NCBI RefSeq assembly: GCF_945890115.1 | Contig: NZ_CAMDCK010000021.1 | Span: forward strand, 1 to 41,977 | Source: Sphingorhabdus sp. EL138 | GTDB lineage: Bacteria > Pseudomonadota > Alphaproteobacteria > Sphingomonadales > Sphingomonadaceae | Reading direction: 5' to 3' | Length of the DNA: 41,977 bases | In this document: positions 41,651 to 41,977 of the stretch, piece after piece | How the letters are laid out: every line of letters starts with the position of its first letter | Position numbering within the stretch: the first letter of the stretch is position 1 | Position numbers and translations under genes: made by a program | The notes under the pieces: generated by a model | Told to the model about the DNA's origin: nothing | What the model saw: the letters and a program-made list of their open reading frames with translations, nothing else | Database searches by the model: none

Positions 41651-41977
<327 letters not shown>

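Overview
The window looks like chromosome of an alphaproteobacterium, most likely a sphingomonad. The reasons are a TonB-dependent receptor next to a GH92 glycosidase, moderate GC, very tight ATGA-type gene overlaps, and purS/purQ and formate dehydrogenase genes of alphaproteobacterial type. This is inference from gene content; no marker gene such as 16S rRNA is present.

Layout. (1) 186-6110, minus strand: a carbohydrate-uptake locus with a TonB-dependent receptor, a YdcF/DUF218-type secreted protein and a GH92 alpha-mannosidase-family enzyme. In the last, the usual general-acid Glu is Gln. (2) 6259-7007: the remnant of a large serine recombinase that reads into the antisense strand of tRNA-Arg(UCU), so this is the scar of an integrated element. 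(3) 7066-9056: a queuosine-precursor transporter, a small membrane protein, and purQ/purS. (4) 9294-19853, plus strand ('cluster A'): a dimethylglycine-dehydrogenase-like flavoprotein, a Rieske GbcA-type oxygenase, a cupin, heterotetrameric sarcosine oxidase soxBDAG and a BCCT betaine transporter. A LysR regulator and an exported alpha/beta hydrolase follow. (5) 22281-24568: a gene-poor stretch with a hexanucleotide repeat and an orphan FAD oxidoreductase. (6) 24569-34354, minus strand ('cluster B'): a second Rieske GbcA-type oxygenase, a PLP-dependent gamma-lyase/synthase-family enzyme, a two-subunit opine/hydroxyproline-dehydrogenase-like flavoenzyme and a second soxBDAG. A divergent LysR gene follows. 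(7) 35393-41977, minus strand: formaldehyde dehydrogenase (3' part), the NAD-dependent molybdenum formate dehydrogenase fdsGBAD with an embedded mobA, and fdhD.

How it works together. Cluster A can be read as a complete glycine betaine route: import by BCCT, Rieske demethylation to dimethylglycine plus formaldehyde, dehydrogenation to sarcosine, and sarcosine oxidase to glycine. The neighbouring formaldehyde and formate dehydrogenases would oxidise the released methyl groups to CO2 and yield NADH. Cluster B has the same demethylation logic but replaces the DMGDH-like enzyme with an OoxAB/HcnBC-like dehydrogenase and adds a PLP gamma-elimination-type enzyme. I infer that it degrades a different quaternary or N-methylated amino acid, possibly one with a gamma leaving group such as trimethylhomoserine. 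Cluster B is the best candidate here for an undescribed pathway. Neither Rieske oxygenase has a reductase partner (gbcB) in the window.
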